A stretch of 64,000 bases of DNA from Rhynochetos jubatus (lineage: Eukaryota; Chordata; Aves; Eurypygiformes; Rhynochetidae), in contig CM050659.1 in assembly GCA_027574665.1 (NCBI GenBank), forward strand, positions 23,351,001 through 23,415,000, written 5' to 3'. Both the position numbers and the translations under genes were made by a program. Positions 1 to 40,459 of the stretch are shown piece after piece (position 1 is the stretch's first letter; the number at the start of each line of letters is the position of its first letter). The notes under the pieces were generated by a model. The model was not told where the DNA came from. It saw only the letters and a program-made list of their open reading frames with translations, and ran no database searches.

Positions 1-3000
1 TTCATTCAGAGAGGACTCTGGCAGTTGTAGAAAGCAGGGCTTTGTAAATTATTGTATGTGTAATGGTAACAAATAGAAGAGTATGGGTTTTTTTCCCCCC
101 TTGCATTATCTTGCCCTTCCAGCTGCCACATGACATGATAAGGAGCATGTTCTTCTGCATAGTTTAGTAATATCCCTTGCTCTGGAAGCAGTCAGAAGTT
201 TCAGGTATTTTCCTTAAATTTATTTATATTTTGCCTTTTTTTACCTGAAGCCTGCTGTGTAAAATTATACTGATGTTCGTTGTCCAGGCATCATTTCACA
301 TGTGCATTGCTCAGTTTTCTTCTCTAGGCTCTGATGGTGCAGTTGAACAGGTTGATGCATGGGAACTATTAATGAACAGTCTTTAATATGCTCTGGAACG
401 GAGTATTTGAAATTCCTTGAATTTTCAAAATCCTTTATAGAGGAAGTATTGCTGCTGAGCAGATCAGCAATCCCTTATGTCTGTCTATAAAAATGGACAC
501 CTGATAATACTGAGAATTGTTGTGAGGAAGGATGTGTAATGAAGTAGAACAGATAGAAATACGGGAACCTGAGCTGAAAGTCGTCTGGGGAATACGAGGG
601 GGCGTGGGGTAGGGAACACTCTCTGTAGTAGGGGCCGCTGTGGCGTACGTTGGGGTGCCGGCTGTGATGCTGTGTGGGTTTTCAGTTCTGCCTTTGAGAT
701 GTGTTTTATCAAAACAAGCCAAACGTGAGGGTATCTTAGCCATTGTTAAACATAACTCCAGTTAAGTTTATATTGGTCATGTGGGTGACAGTTTAGTCTA
801 TTTATACCAGAATATATTCACCTTTTCTCTCACGTTCCTCTGCTCTTTCCTATTCATCTTTTGTTTTCTTGCCTTGCAAACTCAGCGAAATGAAGAGTGG
901 GACTTGAATACTGCGTGGTACTTGAATCCTACCATCAGTTATCTTCTTTGTAACAGTTAGTTTATAAAAATCCCACATCCCCATTAGACCAGAACAGTAT
1001 GTAACATACTCCAGGGAGAAGCTTCTGAGTGTGGATTTGACCTCGTGGAAATGTGCTTAATCCCCGTTGTTTGTTTGCCTTTATAGTATTTAAACTACTA
1101 CCAGCAGTCATGACACTTTAGTGATATGACTTTTATGTGCAATCAGCACTAGACATCTGTTTCGTCCTTTAGAGTATATAGAATCATATCCAAAAATACA
1201 TTAAAAGAACATAATGGTGCAGAGTCAGGCATTCAGAAATTAGGAAATGCCAGTATTAAAGTTCCCTGCATAATTTGGAAATAAGCAGGACTTGCTCCTT
1301 TAAAGCAATAGCCTGCTACTTTTATCTGTTGCGTTAAGGTTCAAGTATGCTTTTCCTTTGTAGTCTTAAGTCTGTTGGGAAAGAGTTGCGGTGAGGGAAA
1401 GTGGAGTCGCAGGATGTGCGGGGGGTGACAGGCTGAGCTTCGGTCCCGCTTGTTTGGGCAGTTTTGCTAATAATACGGTGATGGCTGGAGGACTTATGAG
1501 TGAAATAAATCGTAATTAACCCTTGTTTAATTCTTTATTTCTTTCTGAGACTTGGTTTTTAGCAGGAGCTTAGGAGAGGATTGAAACCTCCAGTCTTCCA
1601 TGCTCGAGACTGAAAATAAGAACAAGTTTTCCTGGGTACCTTGTGCAAATCTTTTAATTTCTGTTGTATTCATCTTCTAACCCCATGACAGTTTAAAGCT
1701 TCAGTCAAGTATGTAGGCCACCTCATGCACTAGTGGAGACTAGACCTGCTGGTGTTTTGGTATAAGTTGTGTCAGTGGTGCTGTTTGTCTTGTACATCAG
1801 TCAGAAGAGAACTTTGGGGTCAAAAGCTACCAATTGTAAAACGACGTTTTATGAGTACACTCGAGAAGAACAGTAATTAGCTTCTTTCCAATAGCTGTTG
1901 GAGCATCAGTTGTGTACTCCCATGTACTAGGAATATACAACAACAAAAACATTCATTCAGAGTTAAATACCCAAAGTTCAATTTTCACAGTAACCAGGGT
2001 TTTTTCTTGCAAGGCCAAGCAGGTGGGAATGGTATGGCTCAGAGCGGCTGCAGCCTCATTGTCTTAAAGGAAGCCCAAGTATAGTAGTGAGGAGTGTTTT
2101 ATCAGCCCCGTAACTTGTCTTTGGCATGGTGTCTTCAGTCTTTTAGCATCATCAGGCCTTGGGGTATAAATGCTGGCATGAAGATGCTGAGGGTATCAGT
2201 ATACTGACTGCACTCTTAGGAGACAGGAACTCAGTCTCATTAATTACCAGTTTGACCCATACTTACACACCCTCTGACTGGTGGAGCAGGTGGAGTTTGT
2301 ATTAAGTAGCTGCCTGTCCTGAATTAGAGAATGCTGCCGCCCTTTACATTCTAGGTCCTTCCTGGCTGCCACAGTAGTGGTTACCATTAGGAGTGCTTAC
2401 TCGTCCTCTTGCACGTTGGTGGGAAATTTATCCAAACTAACTGTGCCTTTGCAGTGATTCTGTTAATTTGCAGTAACTTGGGATGTGCTGAGGCATCTTG
2501 AAGTCCTTCTCTTTTTCCATTATATTTTGTGAAACTCGCTGTTCATAAGGAGAGCATGTAGCTTAGATGGAATACTCTGTGCTGGTGTGAAACGGTAAAG
2601 TTATGAGTATCTACAACCAAGTGCCTTAGAAATGCAGCTCCTTCATTTAACCTGGATCTCGGAAGCATGAGTGTGGTTCACCCAGGCTACTATGTGCATA
2701 AAGTATAATGTTGACTCTTTCTCTGTAGGTAATGTCATATAATGGGAATGTTTGAAATAGGCAGGTCCCATATAGTGATCTAGGGGAGAATGATCTTCAT
2801 TTTCTTAAAAATGACCAACTAATTTCTAAATTAGGTTATGTGCTTTAAGAACAAAGGAAAGTTTAAGGCAAGGTATAAAATATGTGATGGTGCTGCTGCT
2901 TGTCAAGGTTAACAATATCCTTTTTTATGACAAAGTTCAATTTTTTTATTATTTTACTTTCCTTTTTGACATTTGTCCTTTGCCTTGGGCTGCTAAGCAG

Positions 3001-3812
3001 TTTTTGTTATTTTGCTCTGTGGGTAGTGACTTTTATATAGTGCAAGGTGTGTGGTTTATATTGCAACAGAGCAGTGAAATATTTAATATTGAATGTGTCA
3101 AAGATGATGTGGCACCATCTTTACTAAGAGAGGTCCCTGCCAACCATTCCATCAATGAAAACGAAAGATACCTTGAAACTCTTATGGAAAATGAATTGTT
3201 TTCAATATAACATGTAAAGCTTGCTGCAGTTGGTGCCTAGCAGTGTATCTATTAAGGGTTCATTGGTGGGTATGTGAATATCTGGCATCTTCTGTCCTGC
3301 CTACCTAAAACTTGTAGCCAGCCATGCTCTAATTTCTGATAGTCCCCGTGCTGCCCCACCAAGAGCTGTAGCTTTGGGGTCTCTAAGACAAGCTAAGAGG
3401 AATTGGAAATGACAGAAGTATAAGCATAAGAATAACAGTTCATAATGAAAACCAGAACAAAAAAATATTTGAGGGAAGTCAGACCACCACCTGGGAGAAA
3501 ATTAAAATGAGAGGAAAAGGGAAACTTTGGGATTTCATGGTATGAAGGAAACAAAGTCTGATGAGAGCTGGGCTGCAGGGAGGGGAAAGGTTCATTGTCA
3601 CTTGGCATTTTTAATGGTTGAATGCAATTTATTTCACAGCTGCTCCCCACCAGTTTTCCTTTTCTGTGGTCAGTTGTTACAAAAACAATGCTGTCTGCTT
3701 TGTTTTCATGTTATGCTTGTTTACGTAAACTGGATGAAGATTCTCTGAATGTGAAGGGCATGTTCTGCATGATTCTGTTTTCACTCACCTCCCCCCCCTT
3801 TTTATTCTGTAG
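1..3812 (+). other. ABCB7: ABCB7 intron 1 (3' part)
   Basis: This is A+T-rich sequence without a CpG island, so neither the ABCB7 promoter nor exon 1 is here; they must lie upstream of base 1. The only longer reading frames are about 100 codons and have no coding character. There is a C8 run before the exon 2 acceptor. I see no recognisable mobile element. Confidence 0.75.
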
Positions 3813-31346
<27,534 letters not shown>

Positions 31347-32190
31347 GTATGATCCTGGACTCATCTCCTGTAACAGGTTACAAATGCACAAGATTACAAT
31401 GAGGTGCAGCTCTTGTTTCTAAGTCAGCGTTCAAAAACTTCTTGGGTTTTGGGGTTTTACAGTTTCTCAGAGGGACAACATTTCAACCAAAGGAGTTCTA
31501 TTTTTACATCTTTAGAAATAGGTAGTGTTCAGTGACATCTGCAAGAGCTGAGCTTTCTCAAACTTCTCAACAAAGAGTGTAATTTATGGCAGTTTTAAGC
31601 ATTGGTGAATTTTCCTGGTAGTCGCTTGAGGTGGGTTATTAAATTGTAAACAGATTTCTCCTTGATTTACATTATTTCTCATCATTAGTGGTTGATAAAT
31701 GTCATGTTTTAATTGTAACTGGGCTAATTTGAACTCATTTGCTAGTGAGGAAGATGCAATTTAAATTCTTCAGTGCTGTTCTGGTTTAAAATGTTCTTCC
31801 TTGTAAAGAAAATAAGAAAAACCTCAACAAAATATTAGAGGCTTGTAGTAGCGAACCAAGTATTAGAATTAGCCATCTCACCCTTCCAAACACCTTCCAT
31901 ACTGGACTATCAGGAAATGTATTGGTATTGTTCTAAAAGAAAACTAACAGTATTTGAGCTGGCAAAAATCTGGAATTGACAAAATACTGTGTGACTTTAC
32001 AGAGAACATGCCAACTGTTGTATGTAAATATGAAGAATTGGAAGTTTCCCTTATATGAAAAAAAATGAGTTCAGGATTCTGTATCCTCAACATCTGCTGT
32101 AGTAGTCCAAGCAGAATACAGTCACTTTTTCTCTTGCAGTCATGGTCTTAGGGAGCAATTAAGATTCAATAAAGACTTCCATAAATTTCT
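31347..32190 (+). other. ABCB7: ABCB7 3' untranslated region
   Basis: About 840 bp run from the stop codon to the inferred cleavage site. The sequence is A+T-rich, has no reading frame of note, and continues without a splice acceptor context. The only well-placed poly(A) signal is at 32,168-32,173. The 3' end is inferred to within about 15 bp, because cleavage usually falls 10-30 bp after the signal. I recognise no repeats or RNA hairpins inside it. Confidence 0.8.
32168..32173 (+). terminator. ABCB7: ABCB7 poly(A) signal AATAAA
   Basis: A canonical AATAAA lies 822 bp after the stop codon and is followed by a T-rich tract (ataaatttctattatg). It is the best-supported transcript end. A second AATAAA at 33,181 belongs to the downstream LTR. 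Confidence 0.8.
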
Positions 32191-32323
32191 ATTATGTCAT
32201 TAACGTATGAGAAAATGACCTGGATCATGTTGAAAGCGTTGCTATAATAATCTCCTCGTTTCAGTAGTCAAAACTTCCTCAGTGTCAGGAAACCTCAGTC
32301 TGCAATTTGCAGGGTGCTGTAGG

Positions 32324-33361
32324 TGTATCGGGTTTGCATGGCAAGGTTTTGGTAGTGGGGGGCTGCAGGGGTGGGTGGCTTCTGTGAGAAGATGCCAGAA
32401 GCCTCCCCCATGTTCGAAAGAGCCAGTGCCAGCCGGCTCCAGGATGGACCCACCCCTGGCCAAGGCTGAGCCCAGCAGTGATGGTGGTAGCACCTCTGGG
32501 AAAGTATGTTTAAGAAGAAAGGGGAAAAATCTGCTGCACAACAGCAGCTGAAGAGAGGCGTGAGAAGGTGTGAGAGAACAGCTCTGCAGACCCCGAGGTC
32601 GGTGAGAAGGAGGGAGGAGAAGGTGCTCCAGGCACCAGAGCAGAGATTCCCCGGCAGCCTGTGGTGCAGCCCTTGGTGAGGCCGGCTGTACCCTGCAGCC
32701 ATGGAGGTGACTGTGAAGCAGAGACCCACCAGCAGCCCAGGAGGGGCCCCACGCCGGAGCAGGGGGATGCCCAGAAGAGGCTGTGACCCGGTGGGCAGCC
32801 CATGCTGGTGCAGGCTCCCGGCGAGTGCTGTGGCTGGAACAGGCTGCTCCTGAAGGACTGCACCCCGTGGGAGGGACCCACGCCATAGCAGTTAGAGAAG
32901 AACTGCACCCTGTGGGAAGGACTCGCGTGGGAGAGGATCATGAAGGACTGTCTCCCATGGGAGGGACCCCACGCTGGAGTAAGGGAAGAGCATGAGGAGG
33001 AAGGAGCAGCAGAGACACTGTGTGATGGACTGACCACAACCCCCATTCCCTGTCCCCCGGTGCTGCTCGGAGGGAGGAGGTAGAGAAATGGGGAGTGAAG
33101 CTGAGCCTGGAAAGGAGGGGGGGGGAAGGGGTTTTAAGATGCAGTTTTATTTCTCATTATCCTACTCTGATTTGATTGGCAATAAATGAAATTAATTTCC
33201 CCAAGCAGAGTCTGTTTTGCCCCTGATGGTAACTGCTGGGTGATCTCCCTGTCCTTATCTCAACATGAGCCTCTCCTTGTATTTTCTCTCCCTGCCCTGC
33301 TGAGGAGGGCTGGAGCAGATCTGGGGGGCACCTGGCTTCCAGTCAGGGCCAACCCACCACA
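32324..33361 (+). mobile_element. Solo LTR of an avian endogenous retrovirus (about 1.04 kb)
   Basis: The element starts TGTATCGGGTTTGC and ends CCAACCCACCACA, so it has TG...CA ends. I recall this G+C-rich family as widespread in bird genomes, with several near-repeats of a cac-gtgggagggaccc-type motif inside. AATAAA at 33,181-33,186, followed after about 25 bp by gagtctgttttg, looks like an LTR poly(A) site and supports the + orientation (about 860 bp U3-R, 180 bp R-U5). There is no second copy, gag-pol-env sequence or primer-binding site alongside, so it is a solo LTR left by recombination. I see no clear target duplication, which suggests age. The long minus-strand open frames here (up to 214 codons) are G+C artefacts. 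Orientation and family name are uncertain. Confidence 0.75.
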
Positions 33362-35179
33362 ACTGGATTGTAGTTTTGGGCCGTATCTCCTCAGGCAGGT
33401 TTGTCATGTCTGTTTATCACTGGTTATTCTCGTATAAGTCTTCATGTTGAATTTAAAAATGAAAATCCTTCTCTTGGATACTGCAAATTAACTTTTGGGT
33501 TTTCCGGGGGTATTAGTCCAGTGTAACTACAGGGATATAATGACATTTGTAGATCAGATGCAGGATTTCTCAGCGTGGGCACTAGCAGAGCACTGGATTC
33601 GGTGTTTCTGGAAACTTAGTTGCAAATAGTGTTTATTTTTTTGTGTGTTTTACTCCCCACCACTAAATATAGTTGCAGCAGCTTCAAGGGAGGGAAACCT
33701 TTGCTCTCTTTCCTGCTAATTACTCAGTTTCTCTCTGTTAAAATGATGGGTGAAAAAACCCCCAGCCTGGCATCAATCTCCAGTTAAAAATTGTTGTAAA
33801 AGTCTATGGAATGCAGGGACTTGTATTTTCATCCCTCGAGTGCAGAAGCAAAGCGCAGCCTTGTTAATGCAGTGGCAGTTCAGGATTCTTTCTAGCTTAT
33901 GCTCTCCCTTTTTTCACTAATTGTCTCCTTTTCTGGTTTCTGACAGCAGCAAGGCTGACTGTAAAGGTGCAGTTATCTCTGAACTGCCAGAACCACTTAG
34001 CAAAGGTTTATTAAAAAGTCTTTTTATGAGGCATTTCCCTTTCCTGTCTCACGGCTAATAAAAAAAACCCCAAACAATGTGTCGTCCCGCTCCGATCCCT
34101 CTCACCCCGCAGGAGCCGCTTTGCGGAATGAAATCGTTTGCAGTTGCACGCAGCAGATAACGTGCAAAGGCTGTAAACAGAGATTTTTCTGTCCTGAGGA
34201 GGTGGGGGGTTTCCCCTTTGCACAAGCATTAGGTGGAGGACAAGGGGTTTCTTTGTGATGACTAGTTTTTCATGTTGCGGGGCTAAGGCACCCTAGTACT
34301 TGCCTGCAGAGAGCGCAGAGCTGGCGTGCTCTTTGAGACAGTCCAAAACCCAAATTTGCCGTATTTTGACTGTTTGAGAAGAGAAGTTTTCAGATGAACC
34401 AGTGATTATACAAAACTGGTGCGTTTTTATCCCTGGGGGTGGATGCTGCAAGTACTCTGAGCCTTGGGGGTTACAGGTTTGGATTGAGGATTGTTTCCAG
34501 GTGGTAAAAATACCAGAAATTACTGATGTTTAACTGCATTACCCATCCGCCGTCACCTTCGATGCCAGTCGGTGTGCTGCAGCTTTGTCCAGCTTCAAGC
34601 AGACCGAATGCCGGGAGGTAACTTCACGAGGGCGTTTCCTAAGAAAGGAGGCCAGTGGCACGGTGCGATGCTTGTTTTAAGGAGTTGCAGCGAGTTTCTG
34701 GAGGTGGCTGAAAACCGCCTGTGTCCTGGCGTCGCTAGACAAATGTTCCCGACTTGTGGCTTTATTTGTCTGAATGCTCTCTCTGCTTGGCTATCTCTGC
34801 TATCTGGTACAGAAATACACTTTATCCTAAATTTAGCAGCTACACACAAGAAAGGGAGACTAGAAGGCAAGAAAAAAAGGCAGCTGTGCTAATGAGAGCA
34901 AAAAGGTTTTCCTTTTCCCATTACTTTCCCAAGTTAAATGGGAGAAACATCCTATGAAAGCCGAGAAAGTCATTGCAGGGGTGAAGAGTTGTAAGTGAGC
35001 AGGACCCTCTCGCCGCAGCCTCGTGCAGCTCTATCAGACGCAAGAACAAAACGCTGAGCGTCACGCTTGGCTGTGAGCGGGCATCTCCAGCAGCCGCAGT
35101 GCTTGTCGAGTCCTCTGCTAGAAGGTAAAGCTTGGGGGGTTTTTTTGTTATTTATTATTTTAATTTTTATTCATATACT
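33362..35179. other. Intergenic, no gene recognised
   Basis: Unique-looking sequence between the LTR and the first intergenic CR1 copy. No coding segment, RNA gene or repeat could be supported. G+C content and CpG frequency rise compared with the ABCB7 introns. Confidence 0.7.
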
Positions 35180-35360
35180 CATAGAATTACAGCACGGTTT
35201 GGGTTGGAAGGGACCTTAAAGATGATTTAGTTCCCACCCCCTGCCATGGGCAGGGACACCCTCCACTAGCCCGGGTTGCTCCCAGCCTCATCCAGCCTGG
35301 CCTTGGACACTCCCAGGGATGGGGCACCCACAGCTGCTCGGGGCAGCCTGTCCCAGAGTC
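35180..35360 (-). mobile_element. CR1 LINE 3'-end fragment
   Basis: It begins catagaatta..gcacggtttgg and continues ggttggaagggacctt, ctgccatgggcagggacacc, ctccactagcccggg and ctggccttggacactcccag, in CR1 order. About 180 bp of the 3' end, inserted on the minus strand, 5'-truncated, ending near cagcctgtcccag. The upstream T-rich tract at 35.14-35.17 kb is a typical flank. Confidence 0.95.
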
Positions 35361-37685
35361 ACAACGGTGACTCCAGAGCGTCACCATTTGAAGCAGACGT
35401 ATAAAATGCTGAATGGGAGAGTCATGGCTTTGGAGAGACCCTCCCTGTGGTGCACTTGGTTCTAAAACAGCGTAGATGGCATCTCTTTAAAAAACCTTAC
35501 AGTTTCTTGTGGGAAACGGGTTTATTTTAGAGCTCTTTCACAGCCTTCGGATCTTGGTAATTCTGCGATCTGGAGCATCGCTTTTCTAAGCAGCAGCTTT
35601 TCATGCTCTGGACTTTCAGCTGGTTGTTTTTCCAAAATTCAAGCCATCTCCTGCCATTATAAAAATCTTTGTGATTTTAGAATGGAAAAAGGCATTTAAC
35701 TTATTTTTCCGCTTTCATTCCCTATTTTTAAAGGAAATGTGTTTGTGAAAAATGGATGTTTAGAAGGGGCTGCTTCTTGCAGTGTACAGTCATCTACTAA
35801 CGATGAACTCAGGGCATTTGAGTCCCGTGTAATAACGTCGGCACAGGGCGTGACACACGAAACGTTGGCTGTTCTCATCCCCAGGTCAGTCAGCGGTTGG
35901 TGGGGAGGTGGTTCTGCTTTCCACGAATGGCAAGTCATAATTTGCTGCGTGCAGATGATCCCCCGGTTCACCCTCGGCCGGACTTCGCTGGCCTTGTGCA
36001 TACACCAACAAATAGATGGCAAAGAGGGGGTTTAAAGATGAGAAGTTTCCGTTTCACACCAGGTAGAGAAAATGGAACGTGCAGGTCAGGGTGTAATTTG
36101 GAATGAACATTTCACGTGCGGTTGAGGCATGAATTACAACAGGGGCCGTGCGGCTTTTAAAAATCAGAAATAGGTGTTCACGTGTTTTCCCACAGGGGTG
36201 CACAAACCTTTATTTCTTATTACGTCTTCAGCGATTTGAAAATCTTCCTGGCTTTTGGAGAACACAGATAAAAGGTTGAGCTTATTTACAAGTAAAATCA
36301 GAACCTGTTTTCTGGGGAAAAAACAGTGTTTGCAGAGTTTGTGATGGTAATGAGTGACATCACTTGTTATTAGGGTTATGTGTTCCGTGATTCCAGTCAT
36401 CTGGGGTGTTTGGCAGGATCCAAGCCGGGGGGAAGAGCACAAGGCAAGGGTGTTTTAGCCTGGAGTCGTTAACTTCAGCCTCATGCAACTTCACGTGGGT
36501 TCGTTTCAAAGCCTAGCCAAGGCTTGTGGTGGCAACGGGGTGCGCGTGTTTGGAGCTGGGGTGGTAAGGCCTGACCGAAAAAATACACGCCTTAGGAAAT
36601 GTTGGCAGGTTAAGCGAAACGACTTAAAATCCCACGGAGCAGTATCTTAACCACGAGCGCGGGGACGCTGGTCTGTGAAGCCGACGAATGCCTAGTGCGG
36701 TTGGCCAGGTCTCCCGCGGGTTGTGTAGCAGGCGTCACAAATACCCGTGGCATTAACAGGAGAGATTTTTGGCAGACTTTAGACTTTATAACGGGAATCC
36801 AGGCTCCTGTGCACGCGTAAAGTGCATGTACGTATCTGAGAATTGTTTAAAGTGGAGACTGGGAGGAATTTGAGAAGATGAGCAGCCTGAAAAATTGTAT
36901 CGTGGCACACCTGAAGTTTGTCTTTGAGGGTGTGGGAGGGAATCGATCGCTGTTTAGTGGGCTGTGAACCATGGAGTGACTGGAATGGATGTTCTTGAAA
37001 ACGTCATTTGCCTGAGCAAACTGTGTTTCCTGAGTTTCTAGGGTAAAAATAAATCAATGACCTTAAGTTGCACAATGCAGTGACTTCTTTTTCTTGAACA
37101 ATATTTAACAGTATTTAAATAGAAATGTCAGAGGAAGAGGAATTCAGAGAGGTGAACTTGGCTTAGTGGAGGAAGGAAGATTTTCTGAATTCAATCCCTT
37201 AGCCGCAAACTTGGAATGCTAATCGTGGCCTCGCGGCACAGCGGCTGCCTGCGGGAGTTTTCCTTGCAGCTTTGCATGCAAGCTGATCCCTTCTCCTTAA
37301 AACGTTCCCTTTGCTCTCCATCAGGGCTGTAATTCTCCCTAAAATATTTCCTGTCTCTAAACCTGAGGAAAGATGAGCAGCTCCTGGCTGGGCTGGGCGG
37401 TGTCCCCTCACGTGCTGTGGAGGAGCACTGCCTTTGAGAGGACCTCGGCGTGCCGGGACGCTGCGCAGCAAAGGCCCTTGGGCCTTCTCGTGTAGCAGCT
37501 GTCTTGCGGGGAGAGGTTTGCTTTACGAAACGCTGCCTGGGGAGCTCTGCCACGGCGTCTGCGTTTTCCAGTTTGGGCAGGCAAGTAACCTGAAATCTGA
37601 GGAAGCCGGTAACAGCAGCCTGCTTGCCGCTGTCCTTTGTCCACTCTGCCTTGTGCGTTATCCAGGTTGTACAGGCTTCTGATCA
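35361..37685. other. Intergenic, no gene recognised
   Basis: Unique-looking sequence between two CR1 copies. The longer open frames, on the minus strand near 37.2-37.55 kb, are arginine- and proline-rich and look like G+C-driven chance. No RNA gene was recognised. Confidence 0.7.
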
Positions 37686-38230
37686 GAGAATCACGGAATG
37701 GTTTGGGTTGGAAGGGACCTTAAAGACCATCCAGTTCCAACCTCCCCCCTGCCATGGGCAGGGACACCCTCCACTAGCCCAGGGTGCTCCCAGCCTCATC
37801 CAGCCTGGCCTTGGGCACTCCCAGGGATGGGGCATCCACAGCTTCTCTGGGCAACCTGTCCCAGTGCTCCCCACCCTCTCTGGGAAGAATTCCTTCCTGA
37901 TATCCAATCTAAATCTCACACTTTCAGTTTAAACCCGTTGCCCCTTGTCCTGTCACTCCCTGCCCTTGTAAAAAGCCCCCCCCAGCTTCCTTGTTGCCCC
38001 CTTCAGGCACTGGAAGGTGCTATAAGGTCTCCCCAAAGCTGCCTTCTGTCCTCCAGGCTGAACCCCCCAACTCTCCCAGCCTGTCCCCATGGCAGAGGGG
38101 CTCCAGCCCTCGGAGCATCACCCTGGACTCATTCCAACTGGTCGATATCCTTATGTTGAGGGCTGCACAGCTGGACACAGCATTCCAGGGGGGTCTTACA
38201 AGAGCAGAGTAGAGGGGGAGGGGAGGTTCA
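37686..38230 (-). mobile_element. CR1 LINE 3' fragment (about 545 bp)
   Basis: This is the longest CR1 copy here. It starts agaatcacggaatggtttgg, shares the ggttggaagggacctt to ctggccttgggcactcccag block with the copy at 35.18 kb, and extends further through cctgatatccaatctaaa, ccccttgtcctgtcactccc and ttccaggggggtctta. This is 3'UTR plus some of the end of the ORF2 region, minus strand. Open frames across it on both strands (up to 153 codons) are repeat-derived. Confidence 0.95.
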
Positions 38231-40417
38231 GTGATCAACACCTCTGATACCTCTTCCAACCACCAATTTCACAGGGAGCACAGCTCAGGCAGCAGCAACT
38301 GCTTCTAGAGAAGCCCGCCCTGATGTTCTGCAGGAACAGAGGTGTTCCGTGGCGTCTCCGCGTGTGATCACGTTGCGTAGCAGCACCTCCAGAACAGTCG
38401 AGAGCTTAGCAGGGAGTGGTACGTGCACGCGGTTCTCACAGCCTGGGAAGAATGACTCTGAACGTCGTGTCTGCTGAAAACTAGTGTTCACCAGAGCCCT
38501 GTATCTCCGCTTCGTGCCGCCGCCAAGAGCATGCCTGTCTCCTGAAGTGGGTGTTTGGGTGCAGTGTGTGGAGACAGTTGAATCCGGTCCCCGTTAGCCT
38601 GATGTTTTCTTACCAGTCCCCTGGAAGTTTTGATGTTCAAAACCTCCGGCTGACCACAGAAACCTTCCTTCGCCGAAGGTGGAGCTCGGCAGCTAAAATT
38701 TTACTTCTTGAATCTCAGCGTGGGCAAGGTTTAGGTGTCTCTAAAGAGGCGGTTTCCTGCCCGCGCTGTAGCAGCACGCGGAACTTCAGGGCGGGCTTTT
38801 CTAGAAGCGGTTGCTGTCGCCTGAGCTGTGCTCCCAGTGAAATCGGTGGCTGGAAGAGGTATCAGAGGTATTGATCAGGTATTAAATTCTCAGTCACAGA
38901 ATCTTTTGTCCCAGAAAGTGGCTGTAAGTTGCTTAAAGATGTCTCAGGCTTCCTTTGCGCGTTTCGTGTCGCGGGTTTGTACGTGAGTCGCCGTAGTTCG
39001 GCCAGAACTGGCTGGATGCTTCCACGACGTACCGCCTCTCGGCCACCATCTGGGAAGTTTTTACCCGCACGGCAGCCTGCACCGTGTGCCTGGTGTTCCT
39101 GTCTTCCCAGAGACGTGTATGGGAATCACCAGTGAGTAACCCTCTCGACCCCTCATTCTTACAGCTAAAGCCATCGAGCCCTGAGTACGTATACATGTGC
39201 TACGTATAAACACAGAGACCACAGTTAATAACGGGAGGAACAGGAAACGAGGGAAAGCAGAGCAATATTGAAAAGATTACCTCATATACATAGCTTGGGA
39301 GTAACTGACAGCAAGTCACGCAAATAACACTTATGGAAACAGAAGGGAAATACAGAAAACCACTTTTCAATAGATGATCCACTCCAGAAGCTGGCAAAAA
39401 ACCATTTTCTGTTCTTTATTTTGTGGATTTTGTTTCATTTAAGGCCCGGAACTTTCTAGCTGTTACTGAGTTTGCTGGAAAGTAGTCAGGTTCTAGCAAA
39501 TAAACATCCAGGTGATTCTAGGAGGTGTCTAGAAAAGCAAATCCTACGAACGGCTGTGGGTTTAGAGTTGGATGTTGGAGTCTCTGTGGAAATGCATTCC
39601 GTAGGAATATAAGCTCATGTCCAATGGCAGCCTCTGCTGCAGATCAAAGCTGCTTTACTGACATTTGGGCTGTCCTGTGGAGATCCTCTTCTGACTAGAA
39701 AACTACAGACCTTAAATTCCACCAGATACATCTCTTCAGTACTTCGCTCAGAGGAGCGTTAAGCTCTTTTACTAAATCTGCAAATTCTAGCTGTTTGACA
39801 ACTTTGAGTTTACAGTCTGACAGCTCACGTCGTCAGTCGGGACACGACGAGCAGAGTAAGGGGCTGCGTTACTTGCTGGCGACTGAGGGGAATCTTACGA
39901 TAACAATCAGCTGGAAAATGCTGGGAAGCCGTGGCAGTCTGGAAACTGTGACATCTGTTAAACGCCCTTGGTTTTATTCCTGTTGACTGTAGTGAGATGC
40001 AAGTGGTATTTCATGGGAATGGGGTGGTTGTGTTCCAGAGTGGGAGCCGAGAGCCTTCCTCCAGGCCCCATGTTGGCTTTCAGGTGAATTTCTATATAAA
40101 TGGCCACGACATTAACGCTTGAGCCAGATTAAGAAGAAGTTGCTCAACAGATTATTTCTCTCTGACTGCCGGAGGTAATGAAGCAGAAATAGTTAGCCTC
40201 TGAACTTCGCAGGGGGCAGAGGAGTAGCTGAGAGGAACCTGAGGAATCCTTGCTGTTGAGTGCTTTGACGTGACCGGTGCTGTCTACGTGGGAAGTGGGC
40301 ACAGACTAATGGCTTTACGGTTCAAAGCAACTCAGCAACAATTTAAAATGAAATGGGCAGTGTTAGAAGAGATGTGAACTCAAGGTGCACACGTGTCATC
40401 CAAGTGTGGAAGGCCTC

Positions 40418-40459
40418 GAGCGTGCAAGATGCGCGAGCGTGCAAGATGCGCAAGCGTGC
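40418..40459. repeat. 17-bp tandem repeat, about 2.5 copies
   Basis: The unit GAGCGTGCAAGATGCGC occurs twice exactly (40,418-40,434 and 40,435-40,451), followed by a partial third copy beginning aagcgtgc. It is short and G+C-rich, with no known role. Confidence 0.9.

Noticed and set aside
1..3812. Search for ABCB7 exon 1 and promoter
   Set aside because: No CpG island and no alanine- and arginine-rich presequence coding segment; exon 1 must be upstream of the window.
32242..33046. Minus-strand frames of 214, 178 and 144 codons
   Set aside because: They lie inside the LTR, overlap each other and contain no viral or cellular domain.
37698..38159. 153-codon frame on the + strand
   Set aside because: It is the complement of a CR1 3' fragment.
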